Origin: an uncultured bacterium
GTDB taxonomy: Bacteria; Bacillota; Clostridia; Lachnospirales; Lachnospiraceae
DNA length: 8,848 nt
Assembly: GCA_947086625.1 (NCBI GenBank)
Contig: CAMTZV010000028.1
Coordinates: 1 to 8,848, forward strand
Reading direction: 5' to 3'
Under the pieces are notes generated by a model that saw nothing but the letters and a program-made list of their open reading frames with translations, made no database searches and was not told where the DNA came from. Position 1 is the stretch's first letter. Each line of letters opens with the position of its first letter. Shown here in pieces: positions 1 to 6,762 of the stretch. The position numbers and the translations under genes are program-made.

Positions 1-1828
1 GATCCAGTATACTGTCCTTTGCTTTTTCAAAATTTTCTTCCTGCTCAGAAAATTGATTTTCCTCTTCATTCTGTTTTTGAAGCTCTGCGGCAATCTGATC
101 TAATTTTTCTGAGCTATAATCCTCGCGCATCGCTTCTCCCAAAAATCCCTTTATCTGTACTTTTGCATCTTTTTCATAGTCCTTTTCTAAACCCTGCGAT
201 TCCTCTAAAATGCTGTCGATCAGCTGTGTACTGGAGCTCTCCAGTTCTTTCGTTCTTATCCCTCGCCTGCGATCCAGCTTCTCCACCCTTCCTGAAATTC
301 TTTTGTTTGATTCTTCTATCACACTGTTCAAAAACATATATACCATCTGGCATTTATTATATGCAGCATGCTTACTCGCAAAATTTTCCATTTCCGATTC
401 CACACAATACAACCCACTGTTTGCATAGATCCGATCATGACATTTTTCAGAATAAGAGGCGGCGTTATTTTTCAACTGCTCCGGCATGATGTTATAATCA
501 TATAAAACCATGTAGTCTTCATCCTCGGGATCTGCAAACATGTCTTCCTGCAAGCGGTATGTTTTCCTGTAATGCTTGTCTGTCAATTCGCCATTTTTCT
601 TTGCTCCAAGTCCCATAATCGATGAAACAAAATAAATTCCGGCTGCATACATTTTTTCAACCGCAGCATATTCCAAAATCTCTTTTATATGCTCCTCCGA
701 AAATCCATCCTCCGGCAGATCCGAGCTGTCTGCCTTGTTGAGCACAATCATTGTAAAACGATTGTCTAACGCCTTTATCTCAAAAATTTTATCGCAAAGG
801 CTTGCATTATCCTCGCTGTCGATGGCATCATACTGGGATACCCAAACCGGAATCCCATTTGAAAATCCTTCCAGTGCTTCAAAAAGTACCTTTGCATGCT
901 CGGCATTTGTTGCGGAATTGGAGCCCGGCGTATCAAAAATAACAAAGTGATTGTGCGATTGGCCCAAAACTCCATTTTTTGCAAACGGTATCTCCAACTC
1001 GATGACACTTCCCAGCGTCTTACTGTCTTTATCCTTCTTTCCGATATTGTTGATCGTCTCCAGCGCGCATTTGATGTAAAAAAACATATCTGGTTTTTTG
1101 CACTCTTCGAGCGCACACATGACCTGCTGCGCCAGCTCGCTCTGCGTGTCTCCAACCGTAACCCTGCATTCCAAACCCTCAAAGGAAAATTCCGTATTTT
1201 CCTCTTTATACTCAAACCGCACCTTAGCCCGATCTGCCTGCGACGACCGCACAATTTTATAAACCCGCGCTGTGATCGGATCCCCTCCGCTCGGCAAAAT
1301 CTCTCCTCCGATCAGCGCATTAATAAACGTTGATTTTCCTGCGCTGTAGTTTCCAAAAACACAAATTGGAATTATATCATTTAATGTGTCAGAAACTTTG
1401 TTTAAATCCTTTATGACATTCGCATCATCAGAGACAACGCTTTTTATTACCGGGTGAACTCTCTCAAATATTTCTTTAATATCGTCGAATATATCCCTCG
1501 CATTTTCCAGCACATGTTCTGTTCTGGAAAGACAAAGCTTTTCCCTCACATGTTCCTGTTGACATGCATTCTCCAACTCCATATAGTCATCTGCCGTTCC
1601 TTCAAACAGTAATTCTGTTTTCTCCTTTCCGGTATCATATTCGGCAATAATAATATCTATGATTTCCTTTATCTTAAAAGGGAAAAACGCTTTCTCAGAC
1701 TCAATTTCGCGTAAACGGCTGTTTACACTGTGTTCCCTGATGTCCTCCCATTGTCCGTTCCCTTCATCAAAATAAAAAAAATGAATCTGTCTTTCATATG
1801 GATTGCTTACTATTTTTATTTTTGCCAT
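1..1828 (-). CDS. Dynamin-like GTPase, 3' partial (runs off left edge)
   Basis: This is a large GTPase of the dynamin superfamily, whose members bind GTP and reshape or tether membranes. I translated it by hand: the frame stays open from ATG 1828 to base 1, giving 609 complete codons and no stop. G1 P-loop GNYSAGKS is at residues 159-166, a switch-like LPSGGDPIT ends at Thr186, G3 DTPG is at 299-302, G4 NKAD at 364-367 and a G5-like VSS at 401-403. About 158 residues of unrecognised N-terminal domain precede the G domain. The last 40 visible residues are Glu/Gln/Lys-rich and probably coiled coil, as in dynamin stalks. AGGAGA at 1836-1841, 7 bases before the ATG, supports the start. The gene is much more AT-rich than everything to its right and sits behind a terminator, so it is probably its own transcript. 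The GTPase call is secure. The biological role (membrane repair, phage defence or other) is not known. Confidence 0.88.
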   Translation of the reverse strand, partial: MAKIKIVSNPYERQIHFFYFDEGNGQWEDIREHSVNSRLREIESEKAFFPFKIKEIIDIIIAEYDTGKEKTELLFEGTADDYMELENACQQEHVREKLCLSRTEHVLENARDIFDDIKEIFERVHPVIKSVVSDDANVIKDLNKVSDTLNDIIPICVFGNYSAGKSTFINALIGGEILPSGGDPITARVYKIVRSSQADRAKVRFEYKEENTEFSFEGLECRVTVGDTQSELAQQVMCALEECKKPDMFFYIKCALETINNIGKKDKDSKTLGSVIELEIPFAKNGVLGQSHNHFVIFDTPGSNSATNAEHAKVLFEALEGFSNGIPVWVSQYDAIDSEDNASLCDKIFEIKALDNRFTMIVLNKADSSDLPEDGFSEEHIKEILEYAAVEKMYAAGIYFVSSIMGLGAKKNGELTDKHYRKTYRLQEDMFADPEDEDYMVLYDYNIMPEQLKNNAASYSEKCHDRIYANSGLYCVESEMENFASKHAAYNKCQMVYMFLNSVIEESNKRISGRVEKLDRRRGIRTKELESSSTQLIDSILEESQGLEKDYEKDAKVQIKGFLGEAMREDYSSEKLDQIAAELQKQNEEENQFSEQEENFEKAKDSILD

Positions 1829-1900
1829 GGCTTTCTCTCCTGTGTAGGCTCGTTATTTGTGCATTGCGTCTTTTCTCATGTTTTATCGTGTTCACTTTTT

Positions 1901-1929
1901 ATTTTAATCTCAATTCCGGACAAAAGCAA
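1901..1929 (-). promoter_or_regulatory. Candidate promoter for the dynamin-like gene
   Basis: Reading the minus strand, TAAAAT (1901-1906) matches a -10 at 5 of 6 bases, with TTGCTT (1924-1929) 17 bases upstream as a weak -35. The -35 touches the preceding terminator stem. The surrounding sequence is so AT-rich that chance matches are likely. The argument for a promoter here is mainly that a terminator lies just upstream and the next gene needs its own start. Confidence 0.3.
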
Positions 1930-1954
1930 TAGCTGCACGCAACGTGCAGCTATT
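1928..1954 (-). terminator. Rho-independent terminator, perfect 12-bp stem
   Basis: The arms AATAGCTGCACG (1928-1939) and CGTGCAGCTATT (1943-1954) are exact reverse complements around a 3-base loop. On the minus strand the hairpin is preceded by an A-tract and followed by GCTTTTG. It starts about 30 bases after the stop codon of the small DNA-binding protein, so it most likely ends that transcript. The U-tract is short and interrupted by GC. The hairpin has T-rich sequence on both sides, but nothing converges on it from the left. Confidence 0.75.
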
Positions 1955-1983
1955 TTACACTTCATCTTAACTTTTTAATTCTT

Positions 1984-2319
1984 TTACTTCTTCAGCATCC
2001 GCGACATATACACAAGCATCCGGTCCACAAACGCGTCCTTCTGCTGCTTGTTGCAGTTCGCGATGTAGTGATCCACGTCAAAGTCCGATTTCAAGCCGGA
2101 GCCGGTGATCAGATACGTCGGGTCGATCCCGTACTCGTGGTAAAGGATGAGCAGCTTGTCCGCCGAAAGCCCGGTCGCCCCGGACTCGTATTTGCGGTAG
2201 TGCTCCTCCGACACGCCGCAGGAGACGGCGATCTCCGCCCGCGTACGTCCGAGGTTGTTTCTCGCCTCCCTGAGCCTTCTTCCGATCTGTACATTCGCGT
2301 CTTTTCTGTATTTGTCCAT
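1984..2319 (-). CDS. XRE-family helix-turn-helix DNA-binding protein
   Basis: A 111-residue protein with a Cro/C1-type DNA-binding domain at about residues 12-71. The helix-turn-helix is visible as TRAEIAVSCGVSEEHYRKYESG (residues 26-47, given here by its position): helix 2 starts at Thr26, the turn is around Gly35-Val36, and the recognition helix begins at Ser37. A LITG-like end closes the domain, followed by a short charged tail of about 40 residues with no recognised effector domain. GTG at 2322 is in frame, but AGGAGG at 2328-2333 lies 8 bases from ATG 2319 and only 5 from the GTG, so I chose the ATG. It lies about 70 bases after the LytTR regulator with no convincing promoter between them, so it may be the last gene of that operon. 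A terminator follows its stop. It could repress its own operon or an unlinked one; the target cannot be read from the sequence. Confidence 0.88.
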   Translation of the reverse strand: MDKYRKDANVQIGRRLREARNNLGRTRAEIAVSCGVSEEHYRKYESGATGLSADKLLILYHEYGIDPTYLITGSGLKSDFDVDHYIANCNKQQKDAFVDRMLVYMSRMLKK

Positions 2320-2327
2320 CACTTGTA

Positions 2328-2333
2328 CCTCCT
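2328..2333 (-). promoter_or_regulatory. Ribosome binding site of the XRE-type gene
   Basis: A perfect AGGAGG on the minus strand, 8 bases before ATG 2319 and 5 bases before the in-frame GTG 2322. The spacing favours the ATG. Confidence 0.7.
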
Positions 2334-2392
2334 CTTCTGTGTAAGTGCCCGTTTTTCTCTGTTCGCGGCCATTTTGACCAAATGCCAGTGTA

Positions 2393-3124
2393 CTAACTCT
2401 CTTCGCAATAAAAATGAAAATACCGTTCTTTGAGCGGCCGATACGCGCCCCTTGGCAGAAAAATCAGCTTCCCGTCACTCATGCCGATCTCCTGCGCGCT
2501 TATATTTTCCACATGCTCCAGATTCACAATATAGGCGGCTCCCACTCTCACAAACTCCTCATGCTGTGAGAGCGTCTCGTAAAGATCCGTCATGGTCATG
2601 TGAAGAAGCTGCTGTGAACCGTCCGAAAACTGCACGCACTGGCTTTTTCCCTGCGCCTCGCAGTATATGATATCGCTTACCGCCACGCGGCACATCCTGC
2701 CATTGATGCGTAAAATCACATATTTCCTGCGCTCCCGCTCAAGATTCCCGAAAAATTTCTCCAGCATCGGAAACAGTACCTCGCGCGTCACAGGCTTGAC
2801 GAGATACTGCGCGGCGTCCACGCGAAACGCATCCAGCGCATGTTCCTTTGACGTCGTGAGGAATACGAGCCTGCTCTCGTTTCCCATCCCGCGCAGCTCC
2901 TGCGCCGCCTCGATCCCCATCTTTTTTGGCATGTAAATATCCATGAAGATCAAATCCGGTGCATAGCTCTTTTTTGCGACCATGCGCAAAAGCTCCTCCG
3001 CACAGCGGAAACGCTCAATCAAAAACTCCATGTCCGCATGCTCCCGCTCATATTCGCCAAGCAGCTGTTCTGTTTTATCCATCTCTGCCTTCTCATCATC
3101 GCAGAGCGCTATCTGATACATCAT
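2393..3124 (-). CDS. LytTR-family response regulator
   Basis: A 243-residue two-component regulator of the AgrA/VirR/LytR type. The receiver domain (about residues 3-125) has the acidic pair Asp9-Asp10, the phospho-acceptor Asp62 in FMDIYMP, Thr90/Thr91 and Lys110 in LVKP, so every residue needed for phosphorylation is present. The C-terminal LytTR DNA-binding domain spans about residues 134-240. It includes the typical FVRVGAAYIVNLEHVENI stretch and a PRGAYRPLKERY end. LytTR proteins bind pairs of direct repeats about two helical turns apart. ATG 3124 overlaps the upstream kinase stop as ATGA, with AAGG 7 bases before it; a second ATG at 3121 is possible. The overlap indicates translational coupling, and the upstream kinase is the obvious phosphodonor. 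No AgrB, AgrD or other peptide-signal gene lies beside the pair. The target genes are unknown; the 21-base repeats at 6629-6670 are one candidate site. Confidence 0.95.
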   Translation of the reverse strand: MMYQIALCDDEKAEMDKTEQLLGEYEREHADMEFLIERFRCAEELLRMVAKKSYAPDLIFMDIYMPKKMGIEAAQELRGMGNESRLVFLTTSKEHALDAFRVDAAQYLVKPVTREVLFPMLEKFFGNLERERRKYVILRINGRMCRVAVSDIIYCEAQGKSQCVQFSDGSQQLLHMTMTDLYETLSQHEEFVRVGAAYIVNLEHVENISAQEIGMSDGKLIFLPRGAYRPLKERYFHFYCEES

Positions 3125-4503
3125 TGATTCACCTTCCGGCTAAAAAGTCTGGTCTGCTTTACCCCCCCCGAATTCGGAAACGAGATGGGTTCCTCCTGCG
3201 GAATGTTCATAATCAGGCGGAAAACAAAAACGCCGTTCTCATTTTTAAAATCGTATTCTCCGTCGTAATGATCCGCAATCCGGATGATACTCAAAACACC
3301 CACGCCGCCCGTGTCTGACGGCTTTGGTCTCCCGTTTTTGATCTCAATCTCACACCGACACGAATTGCGGCACGAGATGACCAGCTTGTTTTTCTTGACC
3401 CGCAGCATCAGATGAATGAAGCACGCCCGCTCCCGCGCTTGCTTTTTCACCTCCATGCACCCGTAAATGGCGTTTTCATAGGCGTTTGCCAGGACCGTCA
3501 CGAGGTCGATGCCCGGAATACCCGGATCCTTGCCAAGCTCCACGTCCAGCCTGACGTCAATCTGCTCGCGCCTGGCTTTCTTCGTGTACGCCAGCAAAAT
3601 GTTGTTGACGGCGTTGTTGGCACAGATGACCTCCATGGCGGGCAGATCCGTTTCCTGTTTATACTCATTTAAGTATTGCAGAAGCTCCTCATTCTGCCCG
3701 TTTCTGGCATACTCCGCGATAACGGCGTTGTGATGGCGCACGTCGTGACGGATGCGCCGTCCCGACTCCACGGACTCCTCCAGAAACTCCATCTGGCGCT
3801 CCAAAAGCCTGTGGTTGAGCTTCATATACTGGTTTTCCCTCCGATACTCCTTCTCCTTTCCGATGTGCAGATAGAGCCGGAATACCAGAAGCTGCAGCGC
3901 CCCTGTCAGAAAGAAATTCATGAAGATCTGAAAGAGGCGGTAGGGCGTCTGCTGCCCGATGATCGTCGGATTAAAAATAAACCCGATGCCAAAAAGCAGG
4001 CTGATGACCATCACGGCAACGCTGGCATTGTCCAGCTCATTCTCCACATAGTCGTCAAAGGAGTGCATCGAGCTTCTCACATACCGCGCGATGATATACG
4101 CCATCGCGAGGATCAGCACGAGACGCGTAATAATATCCGCCCACACATTCCGATTGAACAAAAGCACGGATACCTCGATCCCGCCGATGACAAACACTGC
4201 CAGAAGGTAATAGGTGAGCGCAAGCTTATACACCGTCAGGAACACACGGCTCCCGCTCATAAACACCGCAAAAATCGAAAAACACAAAAACATTACCATG
4301 ACCGCCAGCCGCACATAGCTTTCCCGGTTCAGCACATACCAGACACATGAGATCACGGTAAACACGATGCCAAAAAGCGCGTATCCGATCACTGTCCACC
4401 TGCGGCAAAAGCGCGGGTGGCTCATCTGCGAAAACAGCAGCATCACGCCCCCGAGACTGATGACAAACCGGATAAAAGCGACCGGTACCGAACCACCTAA
4501 CAT
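3121..4503 (-). CDS. Six-helix GHKL sensor histidine kinase (AgrC/VirS-like)
   Basis: A 460-residue membrane kinase. Hydrophobic segments at about residues 8-25, 37-57, 65-83, 90-115, 122-141 and 160-208 (the last probably two helices) make a polytopic sensor of six or seven helices. A short coiled linker (215-248) follows. The H-box RIRHDVRHH places the likely phosphorylated His at 253. The ATPase domain shows the N-box ANAYENAI (339-346) and a G-box TGGVGV (398-403), typical of the GHKL type found in HPK10 kinases that pair with LytTR regulators. GGAGG lies 7 bases before ATG 4503. The upstream chemoreceptor stops 27 bases earlier, and the downstream regulator overlaps by 4 bases. The protein carries a tail of about 25 residues beyond the ATPase fold, encoded partly by a run of eight Gs. 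The ligand cannot be read from the sequence. Relatives often sense peptides, but no peptide gene is present here. Confidence 0.94.
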   Translation of the reverse strand: MLGGSVPVAFIRFVISLGGVMLLFSQMSHPRFCRRWTVIGYALFGIVFTVISCVWYVLNRESYVRLAVMVMFLCFSIFAVFMSGSRVFLTVYKLALTYYLLAVFVIGGIEVSVLLFNRNVWADIITRLVLILAMAYIIARYVRSSMHSFDDYVENELDNASVAVMVISLLFGIGFIFNPTIIGQQTPYRLFQIFMNFFLTGALQLLVFRLYLHIGKEKEYRRENQYMKLNHRLLERQMEFLEESVESGRRIRHDVRHHNAVIAEYARNGQNEELLQYLNEYKQETDLPAMEVICANNAVNNILLAYTKKARREQIDVRLDVELGKDPGIPGIDLVTVLANAYENAIYGCMEVKKQARERACFIHLMLRVKKNKLVISCRNSCRCEIEIKNGRPKPSDTGGVGVLSIIRIADHYDGEYDFKNENGVFVFRLIMNIPQEEPISFPNSGGVKQTRLFSRKVNQ

Positions 4504-4530
4504 CCCTGCACCTCCCTTTTCCTCTGCGGC

Positions 4531-6531
4531 CTACACCTTAAAGGAAGCAACAATCTCGTTTAAAAGCCCGCTCAATCGAAACAGCTCCTCCATCTGCGCC
4601 ATGACTGCCGCGCTTGTCCCGCTTGCCTCTCCCGCGCCCTGCTCCATGTGCTCCATGTGCTCCGCGACGCCCGCCACCAGCTCCGTAATTGCAAAAATCG
4701 ACTCATTGATACTGGTCATGCGCGCGCTCATCTCCTCAGAGGATGCCCCAAGATCGCTCGAAATATCATTGTAAAAGGCCGCGTCCTCCTGATACATCTG
4801 TGCGAGCTGCGTCATGCCCCGATAATCCTCCATGACATTCTCGTTCATGAAGCTGAGCAGGCCCCTCGAGCTTTCCGACAAAAAGCCCACGTTGTCGATC
4901 ACGCCCTCCGTCACCTGACGGATCTTATCCACCGCCCGCTTGGAATCGTCGGCGAGCTGGCGGATCTCGTCGGCGACGACCGCAAAGCCTCTGCCCGCCT
5001 CGCCGGCGCGCGCCGCCTCGATCGACGCGTTTAACGCCAGAAGATTCGTCTGCGAGCTGATGGCAAGAATCTCCTCCGTGAGCGTCTCGATGTCACGCAC
5101 CCTCTGGCTGTCCGTGATCGCCTTTTCCAGCTCGCCCCGCGTCCTTTCATAGAGCGCAACGGCCCTGTCTGCGGACTGCTCGGACGTCTCGCGCTGCTTT
5201 CCCGCGCGCTCCATGATATCGCTGGACTGCAGCGCCGCCTCCTGTGCCTTTTCTGCCACATTCTCGATCGCGCTTCCAAGCTCCTGCCCGTTGCTTCTGA
5301 TCGATTCCGCCAGCTCCTGCGCCTGCTCGGCCTGTCCCGTAACCTGGCCCGCCAGCTCCGAGATACCGGCGATATCCTCATTTAAGACCGTCATCCTTCC
5401 GGACGTCTCCTCCGCGATCGCGCCGATCTTTCCAGCCTCTTCCTTTGTGCTTAGGATCGTCTCCCGGATGTGCTGGCGCACCTCCGCGGTTGCCGTCTCG
5501 ATCTGCTGTGTCTCGCTCTTATACTCCGCCGGTATCGCCGTCTCACACGCCGCATTTTCGGAGAAATCGCCGGATGCAAACTGCTTGAGCATCTGAACCG
5601 GAGCGAGCATTCTTCCGATCAGACTCGCCATAAACAGCGCAACGAGCAGAGTCAGGACAAGCGCCACGATTGCCGTGAAAAGCAGCATCGTGATGAGCGA
5701 GCCGACGACGTCCGCCACGGGCTTTACAACGCCAAGCCGCCAGCCGCAGCCCGTGATGGCGGAACCGGCAAAATAGCAGTCCGCGCCGTCGTAGTCATCC
5801 ATCCGCTCGATCCTGGCCCCTGGCTGCTCCAGCAGTCCCGAAAGACCCGGCATCGTGTCCGCTACCGCCACCGCGGCCTCCTCGGTCGGTTCATAGTCCC
5901 TGTTTTTGTGTGCAACATAATTTCCGCCGCTGTCCGCGAGAAAACCGTAGACGCCCGGCGTGTCGCTGATGCTTCCCGTCAGCTCCGTCACCGTTCCCAG
6001 CGTGACGTCAAGTCCGATCACGCCCACAAGCGCGTCGTCGATGTACACCGGGGCCGCGATCGTCGCGCACATCTGCTCCGTGAGCACGTCCCAGTACGGA
6101 TCCGTCACGATGACGCTCCCCGTTTCGCCCGCCTGCTGATACCACCCGCGCGCGGTCGGATCGTACCCCTCCGGTATGCTCGCCTCCCGGTTCGACTGAA
6201 TAAACCGCTTGTCATCTGTCCCGCAGTAAAGGTTTAAAAGCTCCGTCCGTCCCGCTGCATGGATGTCCACGACCGACTGGATGAAGTCGCTGTCCATGCT
6301 CCGGCCCGCCGCAATACTGTTCGCCGCACCCGCCGCCAGCATTTTCTCGTTCTCAATCCAGGTATTGATCTCCTCCGCGTACCGGTCCGCGTTGAGCTGC
6401 AGTGCCTGCTTCTGATCGCTGATCATACGCCTTCCCGCCACGACAACGATCCCCGCCGTCGTCACCAGAATGCTTGCGATCACAATGCCAATCACGCTTG
6501 CCGTCAGCCTTCCCTTAATTGTTCTGAACAT
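4531..6531 (-). CDS. Methyl-accepting chemotaxis protein with dCache amino-acid-type sensor
   Basis: A 666-residue chemoreceptor. Order: cytoplasmic start [12 protein letters not shown]1 about 11-31, extracellular dCache domain about 32-277, TM2 about 278-306, a divergent HAMP about 307-355, then the long signalling hairpin. The tip [20 protein letters not shown] (505-524) is the conserved CheA/CheW contact. The sensor has Tyr123, Arg128, Trp130, Tyr131, Tyr146, Asp148 and Asp175, the set that grips the amino and carboxyl groups of amino acids in dCache receptors such as Pseudomonas PctA. It should therefore bend swimming toward or away from amino acids. There is no C-terminal NWETF-like methyltransferase tether. 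ATG 6531 is chosen because AAAGGG precedes it by 9 bases and the protein then begins like other chemoreceptors. ATGs at 6552 and 6561 are in frame but lack a good ribosome site. It is probably the first gene of an operon with the kinase and regulator. Confidence 0.95.
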   Translation of the reverse strand: MFRTIKGRLTASVIGIVIASILVTTAGIVVVAGRRMISDQKQALQLNADRYAEEINTWIENEKMLAAGAANSIAAGRSMDSDFIQSVVDIHAAGRTELLNLYCGTDDKRFIQSNREASIPEGYDPTARGWYQQAGETGSVIVTDPYWDVLTEQMCATIAAPVYIDDALVGVIGLDVTLGTVTELTGSISDTPGVYGFLADSGGNYVAHKNRDYEPTEEAAVAVADTMPGLSGLLEQPGARIERMDDYDGADCYFAGSAITGCGWRLGVVKPVADVVGSLITMLLFTAIVALVLTLLVALFMASLIGRMLAPVQMLKQFASGDFSENAACETAIPAEYKSETQQIETATAEVRQHIRETILSTKEEAGKIGAIAEETSGRMTVLNEDIAGISELAGQVTGQAEQAQELAESIRSNGQELGSAIENVAEKAQEAALQSSDIMERAGKQRETSEQSADRAVALYERTRGELEKAITDSQRVRDIETLTEEILAISSQTNLLALNASIEAARAGEAGRGFAVVADEIRQLADDSKRAVDKIRQVTEGVIDNVGFLSESSRGLLSFMNENVMEDYRGMTQLAQMYQEDAAFYNDISSDLGASSEEMSARMTSINESIFAITELVAGVAEHMEHMEQGAGEASGTSAAVMAQMEELFRLSGLLNEIVASFKV

Positions 6532-6594
6532 GATTTTGCACCCTTTCTTCATCTGTAACATTTTGTAGATCCGGTTCCCCGCTCAATCCATCCT

Positions 6595-6623
6595 ATCATA
6601 CCAAAGCAGGCACAAAAAAGAAA
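6595..6623 (-). promoter_or_regulatory. Candidate activator-dependent promoter of the chemoreceptor operon
   Basis: On the minus strand TATGAT (6595-6600) matches the -10 consensus at 5 of 6 bases. The hexamer 17 bases upstream is TTTCTT (6618-6623), a poor -35. Transcription would begin near 6588, leaving a leader of about 57 bases before ATG 6531. A poor -35 with direct repeats ending about 5 bases upstream is what one expects of a promoter that needs an activator. Confidence 0.5.
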
Positions 6624-6628
6624 TCCCT

Positions 6629-6670
6629 TCGGCATAATCTGCACTTTTTTCGGCATAGATTGCACTTTTT
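6629..6670 (-). repeat. Two tandem 21-base direct repeats, candidate LytTR operator
   Basis: On the minus strand each unit reads AAAAAGTGCA, then three variable bases, then TATGCCGA. The units occupy 6650-6670 and 6629-6649 and abut exactly, so 18 of 21 positions agree. A 21-base period is two turns of the helix and is the usual layout of LytTR-protein sites. The proximal unit ends about 5 bases from the candidate -35. The bases do not plainly match the AgrA or VirR consensus, so which protein binds is inference. The repeat itself is seen directly. Confidence 0.7.
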
Positions 6671-6721
6671 GGAGAAATTTACTAATCGAGCGGGGAAGGT
6701 TCATGCGGGCCTGTGCACCAT

Positions 6722-6751
6722 AAAAAATGCGGCCGTTACCGACCGCATTTT
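6722..6751 (-). terminator. Rho-independent terminator of the GltD-like gene
   Basis: On the minus strand AAAATGCGG pairs with CCGCATTTT (6743-6751 with 6724-6732). The stem is extended by a U-G pair and two G-C/C-G pairs and capped by a GUAA loop of the GNRA type. A run of six T follows (6722-6727, overlapping the stem base). It begins 12 bases after the stop codon at 6763, and it isolates the chemoreceptor operon from the gene upstream. Confidence 0.9.
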
Positions 6752-6762
6752 ATCTCTGTTAC

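Larger units (their letters stand above)
6575..6697. repeat. 13-base inverted repeat flanking the chemoreceptor promoter
   Basis: The arm TTCCCCGCTCAAT (6575-6587) is the reverse complement, at 12 of 13 bases, of ATCGAGCGGGGAA (6685-6697). The arms are separated by 97 bases. The interval holds the candidate -10, the candidate -35 and both 21-base direct repeats, and the predicted transcription start falls at the inner edge of the 6575-6587 arm. The arms may be operator half-sites acting by looping, or recombination sites of an invertible promoter. No recombinase gene is in the window. Confidence 0.6.

Noticed and set aside
775..1254. A 159-codon minus-strand open frame.
   Set aside because: It is a different frame of the dynamin-like gene. 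The overlapping frame carries the real DTPG motif and is open far beyond it on both sides.
2367..2386. An imperfect inverted repeat (GGCCATTT and AAATGCC) before the XRE-type gene, considered as its operator.
   Set aside because: One arm is a base short and the spacer is odd, so the match is weak enough to be chance. No second copy was seen.
2323..2392. A separate promoter for the XRE-type gene.
   Set aside because: TTGGTC with a 17-base spacer leads only to AGAAAA, which is not a credible -10. Read-through from the regulator gene is simpler.
3676..4350. A 224-codon open frame on the plus strand.
   Set aside because: It lies wholly antisense to the kinase, which has clear domain motifs. The frame is open because of the kinase's codon bias, and its translation resembles no protein family.
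2393..4503. An agr-type quorum-sensing locus.
   Set aside because: The kinase and regulator are of that family, but no AgrB-like protease or AgrD-like peptide was found in any frame next to them.
5470..6237. A 255-codon open frame on the plus strand.
   Set aside because: It is antisense to the chemoreceptor sensor and HAMP region. The product is Arg/His-rich nonsense typical of a GC-rich shadow frame.
6562..6720. A riboswitch or other structured leader upstream of the chemoreceptor.
   Set aside because: The predicted leader is only about 57 bases long and shows no stable hairpin or terminator-like structure. The repeats lie upstream of the predicted transcription start.
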